The notes beneath the pieces are model-generated. The model was given only the letters and a program-made list of their open reading frames with translations, had not been told where the DNA came from and did no database searches. Shown in pieces: positions 33,304 through 40,965 of a DNA stretch of 64,000 bases. How positions within the stretch are numbered: the stretch's first letter is position 1; each line of letters begins with the position of its first letter. This DNA comes from JAAFIW01 sp031414805 (GTDB lineage: Bacteria; Pseudomonadota; Gammaproteobacteria; Burkholderiales; Burkholderiaceae_C), in NCBI GenBank assembly GCA_031414805.1, contig JANOQJ010000056.1, forward strand, positions 1 to 64,000, written 5' to 3'. A program made the translations under genes and the position numbers.

Positions 33304-34161
33304 CTAGCGACGAAGGCGCGCAATCAGCGCTTGTTGACCCAGACGCAAACGCTCCAGCGCCTGTGACAGGCCGTCAAATTCTGCAATGTTGGCCACCGTC
33401 ACCTTTTGGTCAACCTTGCCTTTGCTGATTTGATCCACTGCTTCGGTCAGTTGCGCCAGCGGTCCTGAAACCGCTTTAGGTAGGGTAAAAATGAGGCCTA
33501 ACGCGACCAGAATGCCGACCGCAACGGTCACCAGCACCGCGGTTAACAGCTGGTTGAACCGGTTGCTTGCCAACTCGGCGAGTCCCAGCGTTTGCTTGGT
33601 TTTCTCGGCCGCCATGGTCGACACGCCCTTGATCAACACCCCGGAAAACCTGTCTTTTCCAGCGGTAATCATGCCGTTGACTTCGATGGGCGACAGCGCG
33701 GTAGGTGTCACCGTCAACGAGCCCGATGTAGTGGGTGCGCTCGGTTGCGCGTTGACGAGTTCAAAAATGCGCCGCATCTCACCATTGTAAAAATCAGCTG
33801 CTTGCGTCCACGTCGTGACAGCGGCCACATCTTCGCCGGTGAAAGCTTTGTCCGGGTTGGCACGGATGTTTTCCAGCAATTTGCCCATCTTGTCTGCCGT
33901 TGCATTCCACTCCTTGGTGTAGCCGTCCCGCCGTTCGCGGTTGCTGACATACACGAAGTACTCTTTTTCATAGCGGCGGATTTGTTGCGCGAGAACCGCC
34001 AGTTCGCTGAGCTGGGATGAGGCGACGGTGTTTTTGCGCGTGGCGTCCACCACGTCGCGCCTCGCGTTGTCCTGGCCCCACCAGACCAGCGCGGCCTGAG
34101 CCACAAAGAACAAAATGATCAGTGCCAGACCGGCCGTCAGGCGTGAGCGGATGGATGTCAT
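33304..34161 (-). CDS. Membrane sensor with HAMP domain and no output domain
   Basis: A 285-aa protein: first membrane segment at about 8-28, a helical periplasmic domain (about 30-205, with YEKEYFVYVSN as in four-helix-bundle chemoreceptor sensors), second membrane segment at about 208-228, then a HAMP domain (LPKAVSGPLAQLTEAVDQIS) ending shortly after ALERLRLGQQALIARLRR. No methyl-accepting, kinase or cyclase domain follows. It could be a stand-alone signalling adaptor or a truncated chemoreceptor. 46 bp upstream of it on the same strand is a small soluble protein gene. Confidence 0.8.
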   Translation of the reverse strand: MTSIRSRLTAGLALIILFFVAQAALVWWGQDNARRDVVDATRKNTVASSQLSELAVLAQQIRRYEKEYFVYVSNRERRDGYTKEWNATADKMGKLLENIRANPDKAFTGEDVAAVTTWTQAADFYNGEMRRIFELVNAQPSAPTTSGSLTVTPTALSPIEVNGMITAGKDRFSGVLIKGVSTMAAEKTKQTLGLAELASNRFNQLLTAVLVTVAVGILVALGLIFTLPKAVSGPLAQLTEAVDQISKGKVDQKVTVANIAEFDGLSQALERLRLGQQALIARLRR

Positions 34162-34207
34162 GAGCAGCTCCTTGATAAGTCAGTAAGAACGGGGTTGATG
34201 TGGCGCA

Positions 34208-34453
34208 TCACGGCTGCGGCTTTAAGGCAGCCGCTTTGATGATTGCCGCTTTGACTTTGACAAAAGGCACTTCGGGCGGCAGCAACTTGCCCAGGCAAAT
34301 GAGAAAGACCATTTCTTGCAGTTGGGGTTTGCTGGCAAAAGCAGGGCTCTTGCTGGCTTCCTCAAAGGCATCGTCGACAACAAACTCCGCTGCAATGCCC
34401 ATGTAATGCGCTACCGCATCAATGGCTGCAGACCGGAGTTTTTCGTTTGTCAT
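34208..34453 (-). CDS. Small helical protein of unknown function
   Basis: A roughly 81-residue alpha-helical protein starting MTNEKLRSAAIDAVAHYMG with an Ala/Lys-rich tail. No family recognised. ATG at 34453 is chosen, though a GTG at 34477 is in frame and neither has a clear ribosome site. It directly precedes the HAMP protein gene and may be its partner. Confidence 0.55.
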   Translation of the reverse strand: MTNEKLRSAAIDAVAHYMGIAAEFVVDDAFEEASKSPAFASKPQLQEMVFLICLGKLLPPEVPFVKVKAAIIKAAALKPQP

Positions 34454-34590
34454 GAGTTCAGTAGCATTAATTAACACCTAAGTTTAAGGCCGGAGAAGGC
34501 TTAAACACGTCGGCCTCGGTACTTTCACCTAGGCACGCGGCGTCTCTTTTGAGCGAATCGGCAATGGCGTGCCATTCGCATCAGTGATGC

Positions 34591-36645
34591 CTACGGCGTG
34601 GCAGGCACGCTGAAATCGCTCAACTTCTTGCCAAACTTGATCATCCACAGCCGCTGTGTGCGGTCCAGGTCGCTGTTGCGGGCGACGCGGGCAGTGACGC
34701 CACCCGCTGCGGCGCAGCCGGTCAGCACGCCAGCCGCGTTCACGGTGCAGGCGGTCACGTCGGCACCGGCGATTGAGGCACCGGTGGCATCCAGCACGTT
34801 GGTTTTCATGCCGAAGTCGGTGTCGTTGGTCAAAACCAGGGTGTTGTCGTCCACCAGGGCCAGGCCTTCGGCTTTTTCGGCCAGCCAGCCGGTTTTGTTC
34901 AAGTCCAGCAGCAGGGTTTTCTTCAGCTTCACCACTTCGCTGTAGGCGGTGGGGCTGGCGAATGTCGCACTCATGCTGTTCTTTTCCAACTCGCTGCCGA
35001 TGGCTGCGATGTTGGTGGCGTTGGCGGGCACTTCTACCAGCATGAGCCAGTTGAACACCTTGCCGGCGGCGCTCAGGCCCTGCTCGATGACCACGAATTT
35101 GCCGTTGCCCAGAGCGGTCAGGTCACCCAGTTTGGCGCTGCCGGTGCGGCCCCGGTCATAGATCGCGCCGTCAATCGGGTAAGCGTAGAGCTTGGTGGTT
35201 TCGGTGGTGGGGTCGAATTCCACCCAGCGGGCGAACTGGGCAAAGTCTTGCACGTTGCGGGTACCCACGGCGCCGTCTGATAGGGGGCTTTGCAGGAAGC
35301 CATGCAGTTTTTTGCTGGTGGGGTCCAGCGCCAGGCCTTCCATGCCGCGGTTGGCGCGACGCTTGAGCAAAATGTTCGGCAGATCGGTGGCACCGGTGCC
35401 AGGCTGGTATTTCTTCAAAATCACGCCGGTGGTCGGGTCAATTTTCAAGATGAACGGGCCGTATTCGTCAGACACCCACAGCGCATTGCGGGCCGGGTCG
35501 GCCACCACCGATTCAGGGTCGATGCCGTTGTCGCTGTAGTTAGCTTTGGTGGGCTCGTACTTCAGCGCATCGGTCAGCGGGGCTTCGCCGGTGGCACCCA
35601 CGCGGCCTGGGGGAACAGACAGGCCGTTGGTGTTGACGCTGGCGCTGACCTTGATGGGCAGACGTGACTTGAGCACCGCGCCGTCTTTGCCCAGGGTGAT
35701 GATGCCCAGGGAGGGCACGAAACTCGGTGACGGGAAAATTTTCGCATCCGACGTGCCGCTGGCGGTGGACGACTCCAGGATCGACCGGGCGATCTTCGGG
35801 CCGTCGCCGTTCGGGCCGCGGTCGGTGATGGCGTAAAACTCCAGCGTGCCATCGGCCAGCCTGCCTTTGTAGGCCAGGCCGGAGCCGTAGGCGGGCAGGA
35901 AACCGTTGGCGTATTCCGCTTTCGAGGCGGCGTTGCCTGTGCCTTCGTAAGGAATATAGAAAGAGCTGGAAGCTTGCACGGCGTAGCGCGTGACGGTGAC
36001 GGCCACGGTGCCCAGGGCGTTGGTTTGCGAGAAGGTTTCGTTCACAGGGGCTCCTAAACGGGATGCCAGTGTGTCTTCAAAATGCTCGCGCGCCTGCAGG
36101 CGGCGGTCTTCGTCGACCACGCGCGTTTTGTAGGCATTGGGCAACAAGGCCAAAGTGGCTGTCAACGCGGCATTGAAGGCGGCGGGTGCGAGCGAAAAGT
36201 CCATGGTGCGAGCGGCCAGGGCGGTGCGCACTTCGGGGGTGAGCTTGATGCCGTTGAACGCGTCAAAGTCTTCGTCCAGCGTTTGCAGGGCCAGCGCACG
36301 GTTGACCACGCCGTCGTTTTTCACGTCCACGCTGCCCACCAGCATCAGCGGGGTGATGGTGGTGCTGCACGGGGCTGCGCCCAGTGCCATGGCACCGACA
36401 AAGAAACTCACGTTGTCGCCCACGCGGCAGGTAAAGCCGCCGCTGGCAGAGGTCAGGGTTTTGGTGGCGTTGGTGCTGGTGGTGTATTCCAGGCCTTCGA
36501 CGGCGGAATCCAGAAACACGCCCTGCAAGGTGGCTGGGGCAGTTATAGATGCGATTGGGGCCACCGCTGCGTCATCGCCGCCGCAGGCAGCCAGCAAGGC
36601 GGCAGTGAACAGAGCGCCCAGTAAGGCGGGTGGTTTTGTAATCAT
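34591..36645 (-). CDS. Phytase-like esterase lipoprotein
   Basis: A 684-aa lipoprotein (lipobox LLAACGG near residue 22) whose C-terminal two-thirds match the esterase-like activity of phytase family (beta-propeller; FYAITDRGPNGDGP, DPESVVADPARNALWVSDEYGPFI, NRGMEGLALDP, YPIDGAIYDRGRTG). Likely periplasmic or surface phosphoesterase. The ATG at 36645 is preferred because AGGAGA lies just upstream and it begins directly with the signal peptide. Confidence 0.88.
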   Translation of the reverse strand: MITKPPALLGALFTAALLAACGGDDAAVAPIASITAPATLQGVFLDSAVEGLEYTTSTNATKTLTSASGGFTCRVGDNVSFFVGAMALGAAPCSTTITPLMLVGSVDVKNDGVVNRALALQTLDEDFDAFNGIKLTPEVRTALAARTMDFSLAPAAFNAALTATLALLPNAYKTRVVDEDRRLQAREHFEDTLASRLGAPVNETFSQTNALGTVAVTVTRYAVQASSSFYIPYEGTGNAASKAEYANGFLPAYGSGLAYKGRLADGTLEFYAITDRGPNGDGPKIARSILESSTASGTSDAKIFPSPSFVPSLGIITLGKDGAVLKSRLPIKVSASVNTNGLSVPPGRVGATGEAPLTDALKYEPTKANYSDNGIDPESVVADPARNALWVSDEYGPFILKIDPTTGVILKKYQPGTGATDLPNILLKRRANRGMEGLALDPTSKKLHGFLQSPLSDGAVGTRNVQDFAQFARWVEFDPTTETTKLYAYPIDGAIYDRGRTGSAKLGDLTALGNGKFVVIEQGLSAAGKVFNWLMLVEVPANATNIAAIGSELEKNSMSATFASPTAYSEVVKLKKTLLLDLNKTGWLAEKAEGLALVDDNTLVLTNDTDFGMKTNVLDATGASIAGADVTACTVNAAGVLTGCAAAGGVTARVARNSDLDRTQRLWMIKFGKKLSDFSVPATP

Positions 36646-36792
36646 GCGACTTCTCCTGGTGAGTGCCCGGCGAGTAAGCACTTGAAACAGTGACGCTGCT
36701 GTGACAGCGCCGCGGCTCAATAACCCGCGCCAGCCCAGACCTTTTGGCAACCCGTAAGCTGCGCGCCCCTGCCATCACACACTGACTTTTTC

Positions 36793-37893
36793 ATGCACTC
36801 CCTGTTTTCGCCGCTCCAAGTGGGCCCTCTGCTTCTGCCCAACCGCATCGTCATGGCCCCGCTCACGCGCAACCGCTCCCCCAGCGCGGTGCCCGGGCCG
36901 CTGGCCGCGACCTACTACGCACAGCGTGCCAGCGCAGGCTTGCTCATCACTGAGGCCACGGCCATCAGCCACCAGGGACAGGGCTATGCCGATGTGCCGG
37001 GTCTGTACGCGCCCGAGCAGTTGGCCGAATGGAAAAAAGTGACCGATGCGGTGCATGCCGCCGGTGGCCGCATCGTGGTGCAGCTGTGGCATGTGGGCCG
37101 CGTCTCGCACACCAGCCTGCAGCCCGGTGGGCAAGCGCCGGTGGCACCATCGGCCCTTGCGGCCAAGACCAAAACCTTTGTCATTCATGACGGCGTGGGC
37201 TCATTTGTAGAAACCTCCCTGCCCCGTGCGCTGGACGCTGCCGAGCTGCCCGGCATCGTCGCCGACTACGTGCGGGCTGCGCACGATGCCATCCATGTGG
37301 CGGGTTTTGACGGTGTGGAGGTGCATGCGGCCAATGGCTACCTGATCGACCAGTTCCTGAAAACTGGCAGCAACCACCGCACCGACGCGTATGGCGGCAG
37401 CATCGAGAACCGTGCCCGCCTGCTGCTGGAAGTGATGACGGCTGTCACGCAAAAAATCGGTGGCGACCGCACCGCGCTGCGCATCTCCCCGGTCACCCCG
37501 GCCAACGATGTGGTCGACGCCGATCCGCAAGCCCTGTTTGCATACGTGGCCGAGAAGCTGGCACCGATGGGTTTGTCATACATCCACATCATCGAAGGCG
37601 CCACCGGTGGCCCGCGCGAACTGCCCGATCGCCCGTTTGACTACGCCGCCCTGAAAGCCACCTACAACGCCGCCGGCGGCCGTGCGGCCTGGATGGTGAA
37701 CAACGGCTATGACAAAGCGCTGGCCAAACACTCGCTGCAAGCTGGCGCCGACCTGATTGCCTTTGGCAAGCTATACATCGCCAACCCCGATCTGGTGGAG
37801 CGGCTGCGTACCGATGCACCGCTGAACACGCCCGACAAAGCGACGTTTTATGGCGGTGGTGAGAAGGGGTACACCGACTATCCGACGCTATGA
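36793..37893 (+). CDS. Old Yellow Enzyme family FMN oxidoreductase
   Basis: A 366-aa NADH:flavin oxidoreductase of the N-ethylmaleimide/alkene reductase class. FSPLQVGPLLLPNRIVMAPLTRNRS, VVQLWHVGRVSH, the active-site FDGVEVHAANGYLIDQFL, NHRTDAYGGSIENR and ADLIAFGKLYIANPDLV are hallmarks. It reduces activated C=C or nitro compounds using FMN. The stop lies at the edge of an interspersed repeat. Confidence 0.94.
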   Translation: MHSLFSPLQVGPLLLPNRIVMAPLTRNRSPSAVPGPLAATYYAQRASAGLLITEATAISHQGQGYADVPGLYAPEQLAEWKKVTDAVHAAGGRIVVQLWHVGRVSHTSLQPGGQAPVAPSALAAKTKTFVIHDGVGSFVETSLPRALDAAELPGIVADYVRAAHDAIHVAGFDGVEVHAANGYLIDQFLKTGSNHRTDAYGGSIENRARLLLEVMTAVTQKIGGDRTALRISPVTPANDVVDADPQALFAYVAEKLAPMGLSYIHIIEGATGGPRELPDRPFDYAALKATYNAAGGRAAWMVNNGYDKALAKHSLQAGADLIAFGKLYIANPDLVERLRTDAPLNTPDKATFYGGGEKGYTDYPTL

Positions 37894-37954
37894 ATTCGAT
37901 AGCTGCTTGAGCAGTATCTATAAGGGCTGTCAGTGCTTTTGGCTGAAATTCTTG
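37889..37954. repeat. Interspersed repeat copy 11, at the OYE gene 3' end
   Basis: CTATGAATTCGATAGCTGCT, then TGAGCAGTATCTATAAGGGC and TGTCAGTGCTTTTGGCTGAA. The OYE gene TGA lies in its first bases. Confidence 0.93.
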
Positions 37955-37969
37955 AAAAACGTCTTGAAA

Positions 37970-38335
37970 TCAGCCCAACAGCGTCTTCAACTCCCCCGTC
38001 GCCATCAACCGCGCTAAATCGTCCGCACCACCGATCAGCGTACCGTTGACAAACACCATCGGAAACGTCGGCCAGCCCGTCCACACCTTCAGCGCATTGC
38101 GCTCGCGCCAGCGGCTCAGGTAGTTGCCGTAGTCCAGGTCGTGGTGGGCAATGCCCGCCGCATCGAGCGCCTTGCGAGCTTTTTTGGGGAACGGGTTTTG
38201 TGCCATGCCCACCACCACCACGGGGTGCACCGCCACCGCCGCTTGCACCTCTTGCACGATGGCGCTGTGCAGTGTGGCGACGCGCTCGCGGATAGCTGGG
38301 TGGATGTGTTGCTCGGAAAGGATGGGGCGGGGCAT
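37970..38335 (-). CDS. Glutaredoxin-like protein without active-site cysteine
   Basis: A 121-aa protein with the CGFS-glutaredoxin scaffold: VVVVGMAQNPFPKKARKALD where the active-site Cys-Gly-Phe-Ser would be, and the glutathione-binding WPTFPMVFVNGTLIGGADDL. No cysteine is present at the catalytic position, so classical thiol chemistry is unlikely; a structural or Fe-S/GSH-binding role is possible. It is the last gene of a minus-strand run after cynS. Confidence 0.85.
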   Translation of the reverse strand: MPRPILSEQHIHPAIRERVATLHSAIVQEVQAAVAVHPVVVVGMAQNPFPKKARKALDAAGIAHHDLDYGNYLSRWRERNALKVWTGWPTFPMVFVNGTLIGGADDLARLMATGELKTLLG

Positions 38336-38378
38336 GCGGGCTCCTGTAGTGGTCCTTGAGCCTACAGCACCGGTATAG

Positions 38379-38437
38379 CGCTACTATTTCTATAGCTGTT
38401 TGAGCAGTATCTATAAGGGCTCATGGCCATTTTTACG
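38379..38437. repeat. Interspersed repeat copy 12
   Basis: GCGCTACTATTTCTATAGCT, then GTTTGAGCAGTATCTATAAG and GGCTCATGGCC, in the gap between cynS and the glutaredoxin-like gene. Confidence 0.9.
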
Positions 38438-38458
38438 TAAAAACGGCCCTGGGCTGTG

Positions 38459-38902
38459 TCAGTAGGTTTTGTAAGGCAAAAACTTGCCCGACAGCACCAC
38501 GTTCACGCGGTCGCCCTTGGGGTCGGGCTGGCGCACGATGTCCATGGAAAAGTCGATGGCGCTCATGATGCCGTCGCCAAATTCTTCGTGAATCAGCTCT
38601 TTGATGGTGGTGCCATAGACGCTGACGATCTCGTACCAGCGGTAGATCAGCGGGTCGGTGGGCACGGGCGTGGGCAGGGAGCCTTTGTAGGGCACGACTT
38701 GCAGCCATTTTTGCTCTTCTGCCGTTAAGCCAAAGATCTTGCCGATCACTTTGGCCTGTTCGGGCGTGGCCGTCATCTGGCCCAGGCACAGCGCGGTGGT
38801 CCACTCCTTGGAATGGCCCACTTTTGCAGCCACGTCGGCCCATTGAATGCCCTTGGCCACCTTGACGGTGATGATTTTCTCGGTGATGTCGTTGCGGTTC
38901 AT
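38459..38902 (-). CDS. cynS: Cyanate hydratase (cyanase)
   Basis: Bicarbonate-dependent decomposition of cyanate to ammonia and CO2. An N-terminal helix-turn-helix-like domain precedes the catalytic C-terminal domain with Arg and Glu in IYRWYEIVSVYGTTIKELIHEEFGDGIMSAI and the final FDFSMDIVR-like segment. 147 aa, as usual. ATG at 38902 has AAAGGAG upstream; longer frames lack support. It lies downstream of a nitrate/cyanate-type ABC transporter. Confidence 0.96.
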   Translation of the reverse strand: MNRNDITEKIITVKVAKGIQWADVAAKVGHSKEWTTALCLGQMTATPEQAKVIGKIFGLTAEEQKWLQVVPYKGSLPTPVPTDPLIYRWYEIVSVYGTTIKELIHEEFGDGIMSAIDFSMDIVRQPDPKGDRVNVVLSGKFLPYKTY

Positions 38903-38960
38903 GGGGGTCTCCTTTGATGGTGGGGTGGTTTGAAAACGGGGAAAGCAATCGGGGAAATTT

Positions 38961-39044
38961 GAACGCAGAGGACGCGAAAATTGCGCAGAGTGCGCAGAAG
39001 GAGATGGCAAAACTTCGGGCTTTACTTTTGCGTCCTCTGCGTTC
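38961..39044. repeat. 15-bp inverted repeat element between transporter and cynS
   Basis: GAACGCAGAGGACGC (38961-38975) and GCGTCCTCTGCGTTC (39030-39044) are perfect complements with a 54-bp spacer. I recognise the GCAGAGGACGC-type arms as a dispersed element in many proteobacteria. Lying inside the transcription unit, it could attenuate cynS. Confidence 0.75.
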
Positions 39045-39050
39045 GGCTGT

Positions 39051-39881
39051 TTAATTCTCCTTGTGTTCGGCTTTGGCGCGGGTGACCAGGAAATCAACAA
39101 TGTGGTTGCGCAGCTCGTAGTAGCCACTCAGGTGGTGCAGCCCAGCGCGCTTGCGGTCGCGCGGCAGGGTATTGGTGACGGTTTCGGCAATGCCGCCGGG
39201 GACATAGCCGCCAGGCGCATCGCTGTTCGCGCCGCCCGGCAAGTCCTGCCCATTCGTCATCAAAATAATCCGGTCGGCCAGCAGGATGGCTTCGTCCACA
39301 TCGTGGGTGATCATGAAAACCGTTTGCTGGGTTTGCCGCACGATGCTCATCAGCTCGTCTTGAATCGTGCCGCGTGTCAGCGCATCCAACGCGCCAAACG
39401 GTTCGTCCAGCAGCAGCATCTTGGGCTGAATGGCAAAGGCCCGCGCTATGCCCACGCGTTGCTTCATGCCACCCGACAGTTGGGAAGGCTTTTTGTCAAT
39501 CGCCGGCATCAGCCCCACCAGGGCCACAAACTTTTCCACATGCACGTTGACTTGCGCGGCCGACCACTCGGGCCAGCGCGAGACCACGGCAAACGCGATG
39601 TTTTTGCGCACGCTCAGCCAGGGCATGAGCGCATGGCTTTGAAACACCACGCCGCGCTCCAGGCTGGGGCCCACCAGTTCCCGACCATCCATGAACACAT
39701 TGCCGCTGGTGGCGGTGTCCAGCCCGGCCAGCACGTTCAGGATGGTGGTTTTGCCGCAGCCCGAGTGGCCAATGATGCAAACGAACTCACCCTTGTCCAA
39801 CGTGAACGACACGTTGGCAAACACCGGCTTGTCAGCGGCGAATGCTTTGGACAGGCCTTCGATTCGCAGGAAGTCTTTCAT
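39051..39881 (-). CDS. ABC transporter ATP-binding protein, nitrate/cyanate type
   Basis: A 276-aa NitT/TauT-family ATPase: Walker A GHSGCGKTTIL, signature LSGGMKQRVGIARAFA, Walker B MLLLDEPFGALD, and the C-terminal QTVFMITHDVDEAILLADR. ATG at 39881 gives a normal N-terminus. With the permease and binding protein on the same strand it forms an importer, most plausibly for cyanate given cynS downstream; nitrate or bicarbonate remain alternatives. Confidence 0.94.
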   Translation of the reverse strand: MKDFLRIEGLSKAFAADKPVFANVSFTLDKGEFVCIIGHSGCGKTTILNVLAGLDTATSGNVFMDGRELVGPSLERGVVFQSHALMPWLSVRKNIAFAVVSRWPEWSAAQVNVHVEKFVALVGLMPAIDKKPSQLSGGMKQRVGIARAFAIQPKMLLLDEPFGALDALTRGTIQDELMSIVRQTQQTVFMITHDVDEAILLADRIILMTNGQDLPGGANSDAPGGYVPGGIAETVTNTLPRDRKRAGLHHLSGYYELRNHIVDFLVTRAKAEHKEN

Positions 39882-39927
39882 CGCTGTGTCTTTCTTGGAC
39901 GTGGCAACGGGAATACGTGCGTCAGAA

Positions 39928-40791
39928 TCACTCCACATACGTCACCATCTTCTGCAACTGCGCAAACATCAAGTCCAGCAGCATGCCCACCACGCCAATC
40001 ACCAAAATGGCAAAGATCACATTGGTCAGCGACAGGTTGTTCCACTCGTTCCATACAAAGTAGCCCACGCCAGTGCCGCCCACCAGCATTTCGGCGGCCA
40101 CGATCACCAGCCACGCAATGCCCATGCTGATGCGCATGCCGGTCAGGATGGTGGGCGCGGCGGCGGGCAAGATCACCTGGAAGGCCTTGCGCAGCGGCTT
40201 GACCTCCAGCGTGCTGGCCACGTTCAGCCACTCGCGCTTGACTGAGGCCACGCCAAATGCGGTGTTCAGCAACATGGGCCATACCGAGCAGATGAAGATG
40301 ACGAACACCCCAGAGATCGACGAGTCTTTGATGGTGTATAGCGCCAGCGGCATCCAGGCCAGCGGGCTGATGGGCTTGAGCACCTGAATGAAGGGGTCAA
40401 ACGCGCGCTGCAGCAGCGGGCTCATGCCAATCACAAACCCCAGCGGAATGGCCACCAGACAGGCCAGCAGAAAGCCCAGCCCCACGCGACCCAGCGAGTG
40501 GGCCAGCTGAATGGCGATGCCTTTATCGTTCGGCCCGTTGTCGTAGAACGGATCGGACAGCTGCTTGACCACGGTGGCGCCCATTTGCCCCAGCGTGGGA
40601 AAACCGGTGGTTTTGGTGCTGCCGGCGTCTTTGCCCATCATCTTGTTGTATTCGGCCTGTTCGGCACTCAGGGCTGCAGCAGCAGCGGGCGTGCCGCCAC
40701 CGCTGGGCAGCGTGGCGACGAACCACAGGCCCAGAAAACTCAAAAAGATGAGCAGGGAAACGAGGGCCGCTTTCGCGTTCAGAGATTTCAT
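39928..40791 (-). CDS. ABC transporter permease, nitrate/cyanate type
   Basis: A 287-aa NrtB/CynB-like inner-membrane permease with an N-terminal segment (about 6-25) and several further membrane helices. The EAA-like cytoplasmic loop contains WLNVASTLEVKPLRKAFQVILP, which contacts the ATPase. ATG at 40791 starts MKSLNAKAALVSLL. It lies 46 bp before the ATPase gene. Confidence 0.93.
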   Translation of the reverse strand: MKSLNAKAALVSLLIFLSFLGLWFVATLPSGGGTPAAAAALSAEQAEYNKMMGKDAGSTKTTGFPTLGQMGATVVKQLSDPFYDNGPNDKGIAIQLAHSLGRVGLGFLLACLVAIPLGFVIGMSPLLQRAFDPFIQVLKPISPLAWMPLALYTIKDSSISGVFVIFICSVWPMLLNTAFGVASVKREWLNVASTLEVKPLRKAFQVILPAAAPTILTGMRISMGIAWLVIVAAEMLVGGTGVGYFVWNEWNNLSLTNVIFAILVIGVVGMLLDLMFAQLQKMVTYVE

Positions 40792-40821
40792 GCAGGCCTT
40801 TGCAGATACGTTGAAGCCGCC

Positions 40822-40925
40822 ATGCACGTCATCCCCGCGAAGGCGGGGATCCAGGCGCGAAGACCTTGCGGCAGGCAGCGTTTGCGGGTGCCGGGGTGGA
40901 TTCCCGCCTGCGCGGGAATGACGCA
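40822..40925. repeat. Palindromic dispersed element between transporter genes
   Basis: CGTCATCCCCGCGAAGGCGG near 40828 is mirrored by CCCGCCTGCGCGGGAATGAC near 40903, with a roughly 50-bp centre. I recognise this CGTCAT...ATGACG element as widespread in Beta- and Gammaproteobacteria. It fills most of the gap between binding-protein and permease genes. Confidence 0.8.
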
Positions 40926-40965
40926 GATTCTTTGGGTGTGTTTCACGTCGGTGTGGTCTTGTGAA

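Noticed and set aside
34455..34480. Possible repeat remnant before the small helical protein gene
   Set aside because: Only TTCAGTAGCATTAATTAA matches, too short and without the core.
38903..39127. Longer cynS start
   Set aside because: It would run through the 15-bp inverted-repeat element and the end of the ATPase gene; AAAGGAG before 38902 decides the start.
39063..40130. A 355-codon plus-strand frame over the ATPase and permease genes
   Set aside because: Antisense shadow; the minus-strand genes have Walker and signature motifs.
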